Shown here piece by piece: positions 33,338 to 41,972 of a stretch of 64,000 bases of DNA; the stretch's first letter is position 1; every line of letters starts with the position of its first letter. Location: NCBI RefSeq assembly GCF_004803695.1, contig NZ_CP039393.1, positions 682,001 through 746,000 on the forward strand, given 5' to 3'. The translations under genes were made by a program, and so were the position numbers. The notes under the pieces are model-generated. The model saw nothing but the letters and a program-made list of their open reading frames with translations, searched no databases and had not been told where the DNA came from. This DNA comes from Muribaculum gordoncarteri. GTDB taxonomy: Bacteria > Bacteroidota > Bacteroidia > Bacteroidales > Muribaculaceae.

Positions 33338-34371
33338 GACGCTTCGGTGTCGTAACGCAGCACGTCGCCGGTCTGTCTTAGCGGCGATGTGATGTTGTCG
33401 GTGTAAAGTGCTCCTGTGCCGAGCCCCTGCGGCATGTCACGCGTGTCGAGAGTGGCAGTCCATTGGGCTATTGCGTTAAGTCCCACGTTGGATTCAAGCG
33501 CCGATGTCACCCATCGGCCTATGCCTCGCTTGTCGGCCTCGCTTATCCACGATGACGCCATGCCGAATCCGCCGCACAGCGACGGCTTCAATATGATGTA
33601 ACGCGGCATTATGGCATCAAGCATCTTCTCCATCCGGTCAAGCGTCACGATGCCTATGAGCTCCTCGTCGAGAGCTATGTCGATGGGGCTTTCACGACTG
33701 ATGCGTGACATTGCATCCCACTGTCGCGGCTTTATGGGCTGTTCGATGGAGTGAATGTCGTAACGTGCCAGCCTGTCGAGATGAATCAGTGCGTTATCGG
33801 GCGTGAAGGCTCCGTTGGCGTCGAGCCGCAGCTGCAGGGTGGAGGCGGGGTAGGATTCACGGATGTAGCTTATCAGTCGCAGCTCCTCGTTGAAGTCGAT
33901 GCCGCCTATCTTCAGCTTCACGCATCGGAATCCCTGTGCCAGCTTCTCGTCAATGCGTTGCAGCATGGCATCGGCATTTCCCATCCACACGAGGCCGTTG
34001 ATGGAGATTGCGCTGTCGCCGTTGCTCCACGGCGACGGGAATATGACCCGTCGGCCTCCGTTGGCGAGATCGGCGAGAGCGGTTTCCAGTCCGAATACGA
34101 TTGAGCTGTAGAGCGGGTCGACCGGGAGTGGCTTGCCGCGAAGCCACGATGTTATGTCACGGCAGGCGTCGGCAAGCCGTTGCTCGTAGTCGGGCAGGTC
34201 GTCGGCACCGAGCCCTTTGAAGAGTGCGCACTCACCAAGTCCGTAAACTTCGGGATTGTTGTCGTCCCATATCTTTACGAAGTAGGTAGTCTTGTCGAGC
34301 ATTACCGCGCGTGATGTTATGGCCGGCTGCTTGAAGTGCAGCAGGTAGCGGCAGTAGGCGGCTTGAAGCAT
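33304..34371 (-). CDS. menC: o-Succinylbenzoate synthase
   Basis: A 355-residue enolase-superfamily enzyme dehydrating SHCHC to o-succinylbenzoate. Catalytic and metal residues are visible in order: CVKLKIGG (lysine pair), LRLDANGAF (Asp), SIEQPI (Glu), ALDEELIG (Asp) and ILKPSLCGGFG (Lys). Its start overlaps the menB stop by one base (TGATG), so the genes are translationally coupled. Confidence 0.93.
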   Translation of the reverse strand: MLQAAYCRYLLHFKQPAITSRAVMLDKTTYFVKIWDDNNPEVYGLGECALFKGLGADDLPDYEQRLADACRDITSWLRGKPLPVDPLYSSIVFGLETALADLANGGRRVIFPSPWSNGDSAISINGLVWMGNADAMLQRIDEKLAQGFRCVKLKIGGIDFNEELRLISYIRESYPASTLQLRLDANGAFTPDNALIHLDRLARYDIHSIEQPIKPRQWDAMSRISRESPIDIALDEELIGIVTLDRMEKMLDAIMPRYIILKPSLCGGFGMASSWISEADKRGIGRWVTSALESNVGLNAIAQWTATLDTRDMPQGLGTGALYTDNITSPLRQTGDVLRYDTEASWQIPQLPWKR

Positions 34372-35189
34372 CAGCCCGGGAATTTGGGGAACTGGCCGAA
34401 GTCGGGATCGCGTTTCTCAAGGAATGCATTCTTGCCTTCCTGAGCCTCGGCCATGAGGTAGTACATCAATGTGGCGTCGCCGGCAAACTCCATCATGCCG
34501 CGCTGGCCGTCGAGCTCGGCGTTCATGGCGCGCTTGATCATGCGTATGGCCATCGGGCTGCGTTTGAGTATCGTTTCGCACCACTCTACGGTTTCGTCCT
34601 CAAGGCGTTCGAGGGGCACTACTTTGTTTACCATGCCCATCTCCTCGGCCTCCTTGGCGGTGTATTGGCGGCACAGAAACCATATTTCGCGGGCTTTCTT
34701 CTGTCCCACGCAGCGGGCGAGGTACGATGAGCCGAATCCGGCGTCGAAGCTTCCCACTTTTGGTCCGGTCTGGCCGAAACGTGCGTTCTCCGATGCGATT
34801 GTGAGGTCGCACACCACCTGAAGCACGTTGCCGCCGCCTATCGCGTAACCGTTGACCATGGCTATTACAGGCTTGGGAATTGAGCGGATGGCTTTGTGGA
34901 GGTCGAGCACGTTGAGGCGGGGCACTCCGTTGTTGTCGATGTAACCGCCTATGCCCTTCACCTTCTGGTCGCCTCCCGAGCAGAATGCCTTGTCGCCCGT
35001 GCCGGTGAGGACGACTACGCCTATGTCGCTGCGCTCGCGGCATATCGACATCGCGTCAAGCATCTCAAAATTGGTCTGCGGACGGAATGCGTTGTAAACT
35101 TGCGGACGGTTTATGGTTATCTTGGCAATGCCGTTGTAATACTGGAATAGAATGTCTTCATACTCCTTTATGGTGCTCCATTCTCTCAT
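34371..35189 (-). CDS. menB: 1,4-Dihydroxy-2-naphthoyl-CoA synthase
   Basis: A 272-residue crotonase-family enzyme closing the naphthoquinone ring. [17 protein letters not shown] (about 22-38), [11 protein letters not shown] (about 69-79), [16 protein letters not shown] (about 119-134) and [15 protein letters not shown] (about 147-161) match MenB. ATG 35189 is preferred over one at 35231, which lies upstream of the promoter element. First gene of the men group; menaquinone is the quinone of anaerobic Bacteroidales respiration. Confidence 0.95.
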   Translation of the reverse strand: MREWSTIKEYEDILFQYYNGIAKITINRPQVYNAFRPQTNFEMLDAMSICRERSDIGVVVLTGTGDKAFCSGGDQKVKGIGGYIDNNGVPRLNVLDLHKAIRSIPKPVIAMVNGYAIGGGNVLQVVCDLTIASENARFGQTGPKVGSFDAGFGSSYLARCVGQKKAREIWFLCRQYTAKEAEEMGMVNKVVPLERLEDETVEWCETILKRSPMAIRMIKRAMNAELDGQRGMMEFAGDATLMYYLMAEAQEGKNAFLEKRDPDFGQFPKFPG

Positions 35190-35218
35190 TGTGATTATCG
35201 TTTTTGTTTTGTGTAACG

Positions 35219-35226
35219 CAAATTTA
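35219..35226 (-). promoter_or_regulatory. -7 element for menBCE
   Basis: TAAATTTG on the minus strand, about 30 bases before the menB ATG. No convincing -33. It sets the menB start at 35189. Confidence 0.5.
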
Positions 35227-35249
35227 GCCACAAATCTTCAATCTATGAA

Positions 35250-35289
35250 ATAAAAAATCGGGCGACATCGATTGACGATGCGCCCGATT
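35250..35289 (-). terminator. Terminator after the beta-galactosidase gene
   Basis: Read on the minus strand: AATCGGGCGCATCG, a short loop, then CGATGTCGCCCGATT (one bulge) followed by TTTTATTT. It ends the long minus-strand gene group just before the men promoter. Confidence 0.85.
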
Positions 35290-35294
35290 GGCCG

Positions 35295-37685
35295 TTATTC
35301 AGCTGTAAGTTTCACTTTGGTGCCTTTGAGCAGCGGCGAGGTGAAGTTGACCGTTATTTCGCCCGGCTCGCCTGTTGTCTGGATGTAGGCGAGCAGTCGG
35401 CCGCGATAGGCGCGGTGACGGTTGTCGGTGTAGTCGCTCATGTCGGAGTTGTTGCACCCTTCAAGTCCGAGCAGTCGGGCCGGTCCCTGGATTGTACAGG
35501 TTATTTCGTTGTCGCCAAGCGTCACTATGTTTCCGTCATCGTCGAGAATGTCGACAAACACGTGGGCCGTGGCCTTGTCGCGATTCAGTGTCGGCTTGTC
35601 GGCCGATGCCTTGAGCGCAAACGGTCTTCCCGAGGTCACGATGTCATATCCGGCCGTTACGTTGCCGTTATTGTCACACGCCTCCACGGTGAGTTTGCCG
35701 GGAGCGTAGGGAATGTCCCAATGTATTATGCCGCTCTTGGGGTCGTAGGGCTTCATGGCTCCGACCTCCTTGTCGTTAAGCAGCAGGCGTGCCTGTGGCT
35801 GGTTGGTGTAGCACACAACCCTTATGGTTTCTCCGTCGTCGTAGTTCCAGGTGTCCCACGCGTCGACCGACAGATAGTCGCGGCGAGGCTTGGGGTAGGT
35901 GCCTATATAGGCTACGGGGTTTTCACACCACAATGACGCACGGAAGTGTCCGCGAGGCTTCGGGAAGCTGCCGAAGTCAAGCAGGCCGGTATAGAAGCCG
36001 CGTGCGGGCCAGCTGCCCGACTCTCCGAGATAGTCGGTGCCTGTCCAGATGAATTGTCCGAATATGAAGTCCCTGTCGCGTGTGGCATACCAAGCGTCGA
36101 TGTCCGACCTGTTTTCACTGCCGTAGATTATGCGTGACGGATAGGTGGAGTGGTCGGTGTCGTAACGGTCCTCGGTGTAGTTGTAACCCACTACATCCAC
36201 CGCTTCGGGATATTCGGTTTCGTTTGACATCACCACTCCGGCAAGTGCGCCGGTCACGGGGCGTGATGTGTCGACGCTTCTTACACAGGCTGCAAGTCGC
36301 TTGGCAATCTTGCCTATGCGTTCGGCATTGGGGGCTTCGGGATTGTAGCCGCCAAACATGGGCTGGCTTATGGTCGAGCCGTCGAGCACGGGGTGGGAGT
36401 AGGGGTCGTTGGGATAGTCGACCTCGTTGCCGATGCTCCACATGAATATCGACGGATGGTTGCGGTCGCGGCGCACCATGTCGGTGACATCGCGGTCGAT
36501 CCACTCTTCAAAGAAGTCGTAGGTGCCGTCAAATCCGGGAGTGCCTTTGTTCCAGCCCTCGATCCACTTGCGCTTGGGAAATTCCCACTCGTCCGAAGCT
36601 TCGTCCATAACGAGAAGACCTATTCGGTCACACACATCGTAGAGTGCCGGTGCCTGTGGATTGTGGGCGCAGCGTATGGCATTCACGCCTATTGACTTCA
36701 GATTGGCAAGACGGCGCTCCCACACCTCTTCGGGCACAGTGGCACCAAGCACTCCGGCATCGTGGTGCAGACACACTCCCTTGACCTTCATCCAGCGGCC
36801 GTTGAGTGCGAATCCCTTGTCGGGGTTAAACTCAAGCGATCGCAATCCTGCTGTGGTAGTGCTGCCGTCGATGTACTTTCCGTCGGCCCACAGTTCGGTA
36901 TTGAGCTTGTAGAGATAGGGATTGTCTATGTCCCAGCGTTCGGGATTCTTTACGCGCAGAGTCAGAGTTGACTTGCCGTTGTTGACTCCGGCGGTCGATT
37001 GCGACACGACTTTTCCGTCGGCATCGGTAAGCGTTGCCTTGACCTGCAGTTTCTTTGCCTTCTCGGGATTCTCGATGTCGACCGTCACCTTGACGTCGGC
37101 ACGTTTGTCGGTAAGGCGAGTGGTTTCGTAACCCACGCCCCATTGGGCTATGTGGGTTTCGGGTGCCTCGACAAGCCACACGTCACGGTATATTCCCGAG
37201 CCGGTATACCAGCGTGAGTCGGCGTAACGGCTGTGGTCGACACGCACTGCTATTACATTGTCGCCGGGAACGAGGTAGGGTGTCATGTCATACATGAACG
37301 ACACGTAACCGTTGGGGCGCTTGCCGAGCAGATGACCGTTGACATAGACCTCGCTGCGGTTGTACACGCCTTCAAAGTAGATATATTGGCGGGCGGCATC
37401 GCCGGTAGGGGTGAAGTGCTTGCGATACCATGCAATGCCTCCGGGAAGGAATCCGGTGCAACTTGCAAGTGACGGCGACAGCTGTCCTTCAATCGACCAG
37501 TCGTGGGGCAGGTCGAGCTTGCGCCACTTTGAGTCGTCGTACTTGGGATTTACAGCGGTTGAATCGTCGGCGAGCTTGAAAAGCCATCCGTCATTGAATT
37601 TCGACGGCTCGCCGAACGACACCTGCGCTTGTGCCGTAACGGCGCACAGCGCAGCAATGAGTGACAATAAAAAGGTTCTTATCAT
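35295..37685 (-). CDS. GH2 beta-galactosidase, secreted
   Basis: A 796-residue glycosidase. Signal peptide ends AVTAQA (about 20). The jelly-roll sugar-binding domain spans about 25-180 (YVNGHLLGKRPNGYVSF), an immunoglobulin-like domain about 185-290 and the TIM barrel about 295-590. Acid/base Glu421 is in WSIGNEVDYP and nucleophile Glu524 in YGSENRSDID. The C-terminal part (about 610-796) has a DUF4982-like module and a further beta-sandwich (about 690-790). Beta-galactosidase is the likeliest activity; related GH2 activities cannot be excluded. Last gene of a co-directional group and just before a terminator. Confidence 0.88.
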   Translation of the reverse strand: MIRTFLLSLIAALCAVTAQAQVSFGEPSKFNDGWLFKLADDSTAVNPKYDDSKWRKLDLPHDWSIEGQLSPSLASCTGFLPGGIAWYRKHFTPTGDAARQYIYFEGVYNRSEVYVNGHLLGKRPNGYVSFMYDMTPYLVPGDNVIAVRVDHSRYADSRWYTGSGIYRDVWLVEAPETHIAQWGVGYETTRLTDKRADVKVTVDIENPEKAKKLQVKATLTDADGKVVSQSTAGVNNGKSTLTLRVKNPERWDIDNPYLYKLNTELWADGKYIDGSTTTAGLRSLEFNPDKGFALNGRWMKVKGVCLHHDAGVLGATVPEEVWERRLANLKSIGVNAIRCAHNPQAPALYDVCDRIGLLVMDEASDEWEFPKRKWIEGWNKGTPGFDGTYDFFEEWIDRDVTDMVRRDRNHPSIFMWSIGNEVDYPNDPYSHPVLDGSTISQPMFGGYNPEAPNAERIGKIAKRLAACVRSVDTSRPVTGALAGVVMSNETEYPEAVDVVGYNYTEDRYDTDHSTYPSRIIYGSENRSDIDAWYATRDRDFIFGQFIWTGTDYLGESGSWPARGFYTGLLDFGSFPKPRGHFRASLWCENPVAYIGTYPKPRRDYLSVDAWDTWNYDDGETIRVVCYTNQPQARLLLNDKEVGAMKPYDPKSGIIHWDIPYAPGKLTVEACDNNGNVTAGYDIVTSGRPFALKASADKPTLNRDKATAHVFVDILDDDGNIVTLGDNEITCTIQGPARLLGLEGCNNSDMSDYTDNRHRAYRGRLLAYIQTTGEPGEITVNFTSPLLKGTKVKLTAE

Positions 37686-37737
37686 AGTTGTTTACGGGTA
37701 TTGATTTGGTTGTGATCAGTTTGGTAGCAATGCCTGT

Positions 37738-38538
37738 TCACCTCGCACGCAGTTCCCAAAATGCCACCGCTGCCGCCGCTGCCACATTCAGGGAGTCGAC
37801 GCAGTGTGACATGGGTATCCTCACCACATAGTCGGCATCGGCTATTACATCGTGAGGAAGTCCGTCGCCTTCGGTGCCCATGATTATTGCAAGTCGGGGC
37901 TGCTCGGCAAGTACGGGATGGTCTATAGGCACGGAGTCGTCGGTCAATGCCATTGCCGCGGTCTTGAATCCGAGCTCGCGCAGGGCGCCTGCCGGAACAG
38001 TGAGCCTTGTCCACGGCACGAGAAACACCGAACCCATCGACACCCTCACGGCACGGCGGTTGAGCGGATCGCATGACGAAGGAGTGAGCAGCACCGCGTC
38101 GATGCCAAGAGCGGCCGCCGAGCGGAATATCGCCCCTACATTGGTCGAGTCGACAACGTTGTCGACTATCACGACACGCCTTGCGTCGGCACAGATGTCG
38201 GCGATGTCACGCAGTTGGGGTCGACGCATGGCACACAGCACACCGCGTGTGAGCGTGTAGCCCGTGAGCGACGACAGCAGTTCGCGGCTTCCGGTGTAGA
38301 CGGGGATGTCGCCGCATCGGGCTATTATGTCGGCCGCATCGCCGGTTATGTGGCGATGTTCACACAGCATCGCTACCGGAACGTAGCCTGCGTTGAGCGC
38401 GACATTGATTACCTTGGGGCTTTCGGCGATGAAAATCCCCTTGTCGGGTTCAAGTCGGTTGCGCAGCTGCGCCTCGGTGAGGCTGCCGAACATCTCCACT
38501 CCGGGGTGTGACAGTGAATCGATTTCGATTACAGGCAT
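37738..38538 (-). CDS. TrmH/SpoU-family RNA 2'-O-methyltransferase
   Basis: A 266-residue knotted (SPOUT) methyltransferase. An N-terminal RNA-binding substrate domain (about 1-105) precedes the three family motifs: STNVGAIFRSA (about 132-142), IMGTEGDGLP (about 215-224) and IPMSHCVDSLNVAAAAAVA (about 237-255). It modifies a ribose in rRNA or tRNA; the exact nucleotide is unknown. It lies nine bases after the esterase gene. Confidence 0.92.
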   Translation of the reverse strand: MPVIEIDSLSHPGVEMFGSLTEAQLRNRLEPDKGIFIAESPKVINVALNAGYVPVAMLCEHRHITGDAADIIARCGDIPVYTGSRELLSSLTGYTLTRGVLCAMRRPQLRDIADICADARRVVIVDNVVDSTNVGAIFRSAAALGIDAVLLTPSSCDPLNRRAVRVSMGSVFLVPWTRLTVPAGALRELGFKTAAMALTDDSVPIDHPVLAEQPRLAIIMGTEGDGLPHDVIADADYVVRIPMSHCVDSLNVAAAAAVAFWELRAR

Positions 38539-38547
38539 GGGCGATGA

Positions 38548-39651
38548 TTATTTACGGAACAATCGGCGCAGTGAGTTGGCAAGGCAGTAACGGGCATGCA
38601 TCCAGGTGTGGCTGCCGCCGCGCTCCTCGGCCTGATATTTTATCGCCTTGTCGTCGAAGTAACGCTTGTTGCGCACTACATCGTTATAGAGGAAGTCGCT
38701 TGTGCCTACACACATCCACAGTGAGTTGAGGCTGTTGGCGTCCTTGACGATGTTGGGGAAGTAGGCGTCGATTACTTCGGGAGTGAGATATGCGCTGTAG
38801 GATTCGAGCCAGCCGAATTTGTCGGGGCATGAGAAGGCGGTGAACATCGATTGTCCGCCTCCGCGTGAGAATCCGGCGATGGCGCGTGAGTCGCGATTGT
38901 TGATTGTGCGGTAGTTTGACTCGACATAGGGCATGATCGACTGGGTAAGCTCCTTGACAAACACCTGATACATCTTGGCGGCTTCGGGCGACGACGGACG
39001 GGGTGTGCCGTTGTTCATGTAGCCGTAGGGCATCACTACTATCATCGGCTCGGCTTCGCCTGATGCTATGAGATTGTCAAGCAGTGTGTTGGCGCGACCT
39101 ACCTTGAACCACACCTCTTCAGTGTCGGTGGTACCGCTTACCAGATAGAACACGGGATAGTTCTTGTCGGGATTGGCCTCGTACTCGGCCGGAGTGTAGA
39201 CTATGAGGTTGCGGTGTTGTCCGAGCACATCCGACTTATAGGTGTTGTAGTGTATCTTTCCGTGGGGGACATCGCGAACGGTGTAGAGGGCGTTGTCGTC
39301 GGGAATCTCGAGCATGCTCGCCTTGAAGCTCTCGTTGGGGAATATGTTGATGTTGCCCGGGTCGGCCACGCTTATTCCATCGATGATGAAGTTGTAGGGG
39401 TATATGTCGGGTGTGGGGGTTGGCACGGTCACGCTCCATACGCCCTTGTCGTTGCGTGACATGGCTACGGAGCCCTGCATGAACTGTCCGGTTAGTGACA
39501 CCGACGATGCGTTGGGTGCCGCTACGCGAAATACGATTGAGTCACCGAGAATGACGGGTGAGTTCATGACATCGAGAAATGCAAGTGGGTCGGCGGCGTT
39601 GGCTTGAAGCGACAACATGGCTGCGCCTAAAAGCAGAGAGCTTAGTTTCAT
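38548..39651 (-). CDS. Secreted CE1-type esterase (feruloyl/acetylxylan-like)
   Basis: A 367-residue protein. Signal peptide ends at about 19 (LQANA). An early-set/CBM48-like beta-sandwich (about 25-115) precedes an alpha/beta-hydrolase with the nucleophile GFSRGG (Ser262) and His348 in GGSHTW; the acid is probably in GTSDFLYND. This two-domain layout is that of bacterial feruloyl or acetylxylan esterases and enterochelin-esterase relatives. With the downstream beta-galactosidase it suggests plant-polysaccharide breakdown. Substrate unproven. Confidence 0.85.
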   Translation of the reverse strand: MKLSSLLLGAAMLSLQANAADPLAFLDVMNSPVILGDSIVFRVAAPNASSVSLTGQFMQGSVAMSRNDKGVWSVTVPTPTPDIYPYNFIIDGISVADPGNINIFPNESFKASMLEIPDDNALYTVRDVPHGKIHYNTYKSDVLGQHRNLIVYTPAEYEANPDKNYPVFYLVSGTTDTEEVWFKVGRANTLLDNLIASGEAEPMIVVMPYGYMNNGTPRPSSPEAAKMYQVFVKELTQSIMPYVESNYRTINNRDSRAIAGFSRGGGQSMFTAFSCPDKFGWLESYSAYLTPEVIDAYFPNIVKDANSLNSLWMCVGTSDFLYNDVVRNKRYFDDKAIKYQAEERGGSHTWMHARYCLANSLRRLFRK

Positions 39652-39673
39652 AATTACGTGTAATTTCGGTGGG

Positions 39674-39958
39674 TTATTTGGTTATGTTAAATCCTAACTT
39701 GATGATGCACTTAAGGGTTTCCTGCGAAGTGGCGCGGTCATACTCCTTTTCGCTGTCGGGGAGTGAGTCGTAGTCCACAAGGCACGGATGGTGCTTGGCG
39801 GCATCGTCACGCACGGGGCCGTAGGTCCAGCCTTCGGCCATGCGGTTTTTGGCCCACACTTCATGTACGTTTCGGGCCATATCCTCGATGAGAGGCATGA
39901 GTTGAGAGGGCAGTTCAATGTCGGATGTGTCGACGGGCGACGGGATATATTGCTTCAT
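39674..39958 (-). CDS. Small RyR-domain protein
   Basis: A 94-residue protein that is almost only one RyR (ryanodine-receptor repeat) domain: HEVWAKNRMAEGWTYGPVRD, then KHHPCLVDYDSLPDSEKEYD and TLKCIIKLGF follow the family pattern W..NR..EGW.YG......HP..V.Y..LP..EK.YD...........LG. No signal peptide. Bacterial RyR domains are of unknown ligand. Preceded at 30 bases by a related gene and followed at 22 by the esterase gene. Confidence 0.88.
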   Translation of the reverse strand: MKQYIPSPVDTSDIELPSQLMPLIEDMARNVHEVWAKNRMAEGWTYGPVRDDAAKHHPCLVDYDSLPDSEKEYDRATSQETLKCIIKLGFNITK

Positions 39959-39988
39959 CGCAGTAGAGTGTTATGTTGTTATTTGTAA

Positions 39989-40294
39989 CTATTTTTTGTC
40001 ATCTTCGCCGGAGTCGGTTCCCTTTTCGCAGCTGTATTGCTTCAGGTCGAAATATCGGAGGGCTTTCAGCATCATGGGTATGTTGCGTGAAAATCCGTTA
40101 TCCTTATCCCGGGTTTCTTTGGGCAGGCTGTCAAAGTCCTTGATGTCGTAGTGTATCATGTTGCGGCGAAGCTCTTCGGCGCTATTGAATCGGCTGTCGC
40201 TGCTCAGTTGCGGCCTGAAGCTTTCCGACACTGAATGTGATAGGATTAGGCAGTAACACCACTCTGTAAAAAACAATAATTTACGATTAGGCAA
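39989..40294 (-). CDS. Divergent RyR-like small protein, possible truncated start
   Basis: A 101-residue frame. Its second half, FDSLPKETRDKDN then IPMMLKALRYF, follows the other RyR pattern (FD.LP...R..N...IP..L.A..Y) known from RyR proteins joined to NAD-binding domains, so it is a likely diverged RyR domain. There is no ATG at the beginning. The apparent start is TTG at 40294 and the frame stays open further upstream, so the real start is unclear and the gene may be 5'-truncated. The first internal ATG is at residue 46. Confidence 0.6.
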   Translation of the reverse strand: MPNRKLLFFTEWCYCLILSHSVSESFRPQLSSDSRFNSAEELRRNMIHYDIKDFDSLPKETRDKDNGFSRNIPMMLKALRYFDLKQYSCEKGTDSGEDDKK

Positions 40295-40445
40295 GCATTC
40301 TCTTGCTATGAAAATACTTAATTTAAAACAAAATTATACACTAATTATGAAATATACAAGTAATTACTTTGATTTTAACATATAGGATGTTGGATAATGT
40401 TAAACTTTTGTTGGCTCGACATGGCTTTTTTATTGGGATGCGTCC

Positions 40446-40480
40446 TTTCCCGGGTTTAGAAATGATGTGATGCCGGGAAA
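40446..40480. repeat. Short inverted repeat in the intergenic gap
   Basis: TTTCCCGG (40446-40453) and CCGGGAAA (40473-40480) are perfect inverted arms 19 bases apart in the AT-rich 280-base gap between divergent genes. No T-run follows, so it may be an operator rather than a terminator. Nothing else was recognised in the gap except TATCTTTG at 40549-40556, the -7 element of the next gene. Confidence 0.4.
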
Positions 40481-40574
40481 ATAGGTTTTAACATTGTTAA
40501 TTTGGCTATTCGCGACATTATGGGGTGAAATCGGGTACTTCGGCCTATTATCTTTGCTGAAAAAATATAATATC

Positions 40575-41054
40575 ATGGAAAACAACGGAACCAAGAAAAG
40601 CAAGAGAGTCTACAAGCTGAAGTTTGACCAACTGTGGGTCGATGCAATCAACCAGATACCGGTGTGCTATCACAGCGAGATATACTACTGGCTCGATTAT
40701 TATCAGAATCATAACCACAGCGATTTGATAGGTACTATCAAGGATGATCTGGTGCGCTCGCTGTTCATGCTCATCTATCCCACAATCAGGCGTCGCCGCC
40801 TTGCACGCGAGCGTCAGCGCCGCTATCGAGCACGCAAGAAAGCCGCCCGCCTCGCCTCAATGGCTCAGCCGGCGGCTTCAATGAGTTCACAGTCGTTGAA
40901 GGATGGAAACTGCGATTCAACAACCGCTCAATCAGGCAAGTGTGACCTGAAAGCTGCTTATGCGGTTAATGTCGGTCGACAGTCACCGGTCATCGGTCGC
41001 GAATCGATTCGCGCTTCAGTCAATTACCCTGCTGACGGTTATCGATCTTCTTGA
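40575..41054 (+). CDS. Unknown protein with a strongly basic middle segment
   Basis: A 159-residue protein, ATG 40575, with TATCTTTG 19 bases upstream. A folded-looking first part (LKFDQLWVDAINQIPVCY, then a hydrophobic region to about 75) is followed by a very basic stretch RRRRLARERQRRYRARKK (about 80-97) and a low-complexity, polar tail. I do not recognise the family. The basic part suggests nucleic-acid binding. The last 35 bases overlap the convergent META gene, and the tail includes a 16-base perfect palindrome (40998-41013), so the extreme C-terminus may be recently extended. Confidence 0.65.
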   Translation: MENNGTKKSKRVYKLKFDQLWVDAINQIPVCYHSEIYYWLDYYQNHNHSDLIGTIKDDLVRSLFMLIYPTIRRRRLARERQRRYRARKKAARLASMAQPAASMSSQSLKDGNCDSTTAQSGKCDLKAAYAVNVGRQSPVIGRESIRASVNYPADGYRSS

Positions 41055-41886
41055 GTACAAGCACGTTCTCGCCGTCCTTGTCACGCATGATCACGGTGCC
41101 CGATTTGCCTCGCTGTGCAGTTTCAACGCGCTCAAGTGCTACGAGAAACGCCGTTTCGGTTTTGGCTTGCTCGTCGGGGCAACGCATCTTGGTAGTGGCG
41201 AGGTTGTTAAACTGGATTGAATTGGATTTCTCGGGGTCGATAATCAGCGAACCGTTGACGATGTTGCAACCGGTGTTTCCGTGAATGGTGTGTTCCGGAA
41301 TGTCGATTACGAGCTCCACATCCTCGTTATTGTTGTAGGTTCCGGTTATCTCCTTCACTGTCCACGCTCCGTTGAGGTAGTCCATGTTGTGCTTTCGCAT
41401 CACCATCTCGACGATGTTGTGCTCGTTGCGCAGGTCGAGATAGTATTCATGGCCTTTCTTCGTTACCGAGAAGGTGCGTGTGCGTTCGAGAGCCTTGTTG
41501 ATCAATGCCTCGTATTGCGAATCCTGACAGGCCATCATGGTGGAGATGACATTGGATATACGCAGCGACGAGCCTTCGTTGACGAAATCGCCGTTGATGT
41601 AGTTGCATCCGTTGAAGCCGTAGATGCGGTGGTCGGCCATGTTGAATGTTACATAGGGGTGGGTTTCACCTGTGCCGGTGACGCGCTTGCCGTTTACCTT
41701 GTAGACAGTCCACTCTCCGTCGAGGGCCTCCTCCTTGTTAATGGTGGGCTTGGGCTTGGGGTTAGATGCGGGTTTTTCAACCGGAGCCGGAGCTTCGGGT
41801 TGCGATTGATTCTTGAATATTCCACAGCTCGACATCCCTGCTGCGAGAAGAGATATTGCTAATATTTGGCTTAAGCTTTTTTTCAT
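41020..41886 (-). CDS. Lipoprotein with two META (HslJ-like) domains
   Basis: A 288-residue lipoprotein. Lipobox AAGMSSC gives Cys21 as the lipidated residue, and a proline-rich linker follows. Two META domains lie at about 53-165 (DGEWTVYKVNGKRV, FNGCNYINGDF) and 170-275 (NGAWTVKEITG, NTGCNIVNGSL). HslJ-like domains are linked to heat or novobiocin stress in other bacteria, function unclear. ATG 41886 is used because an upstream start is only TTG. The 3' end overlaps the convergent 40575 gene. Confidence 0.88.
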   Translation of the reverse strand: MKKSLSQILAISLLAAGMSSCGIFKNQSQPEAPAPVEKPASNPKPKPTINKEEALDGEWTVYKVNGKRVTGTGETHPYVTFNMADHRIYGFNGCNYINGDFVNEGSSLRISNVISTMMACQDSQYEALINKALERTRTFSVTKKGHEYYLDLRNEHNIVEMVMRKHNMDYLNGAWTVKEITGTYNNNEDVELVIDIPEHTIHGNTGCNIVNGSLIIDPEKSNSIQFNNLATTKMRCPDEQAKTETAFLVALERVETAQRGKSGTVIMRDKDGENVLVLKKIDNRQQGN

Positions 41887-41972
41887 ACTTTTGTTCAATT
41901 TAGTGTTTGGAATAAATGCCTCGTTTAGATATATGACAATCGGCGCGCATTAAAGTTTAATGGCGCGGCTTT

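Noticed and set aside
40998-41013. The 16-base palindrome as a fifth REP copy
   Set aside because: It lacks the GGAC arms and the GTAG foot of the REP element, so it is a different sequence.
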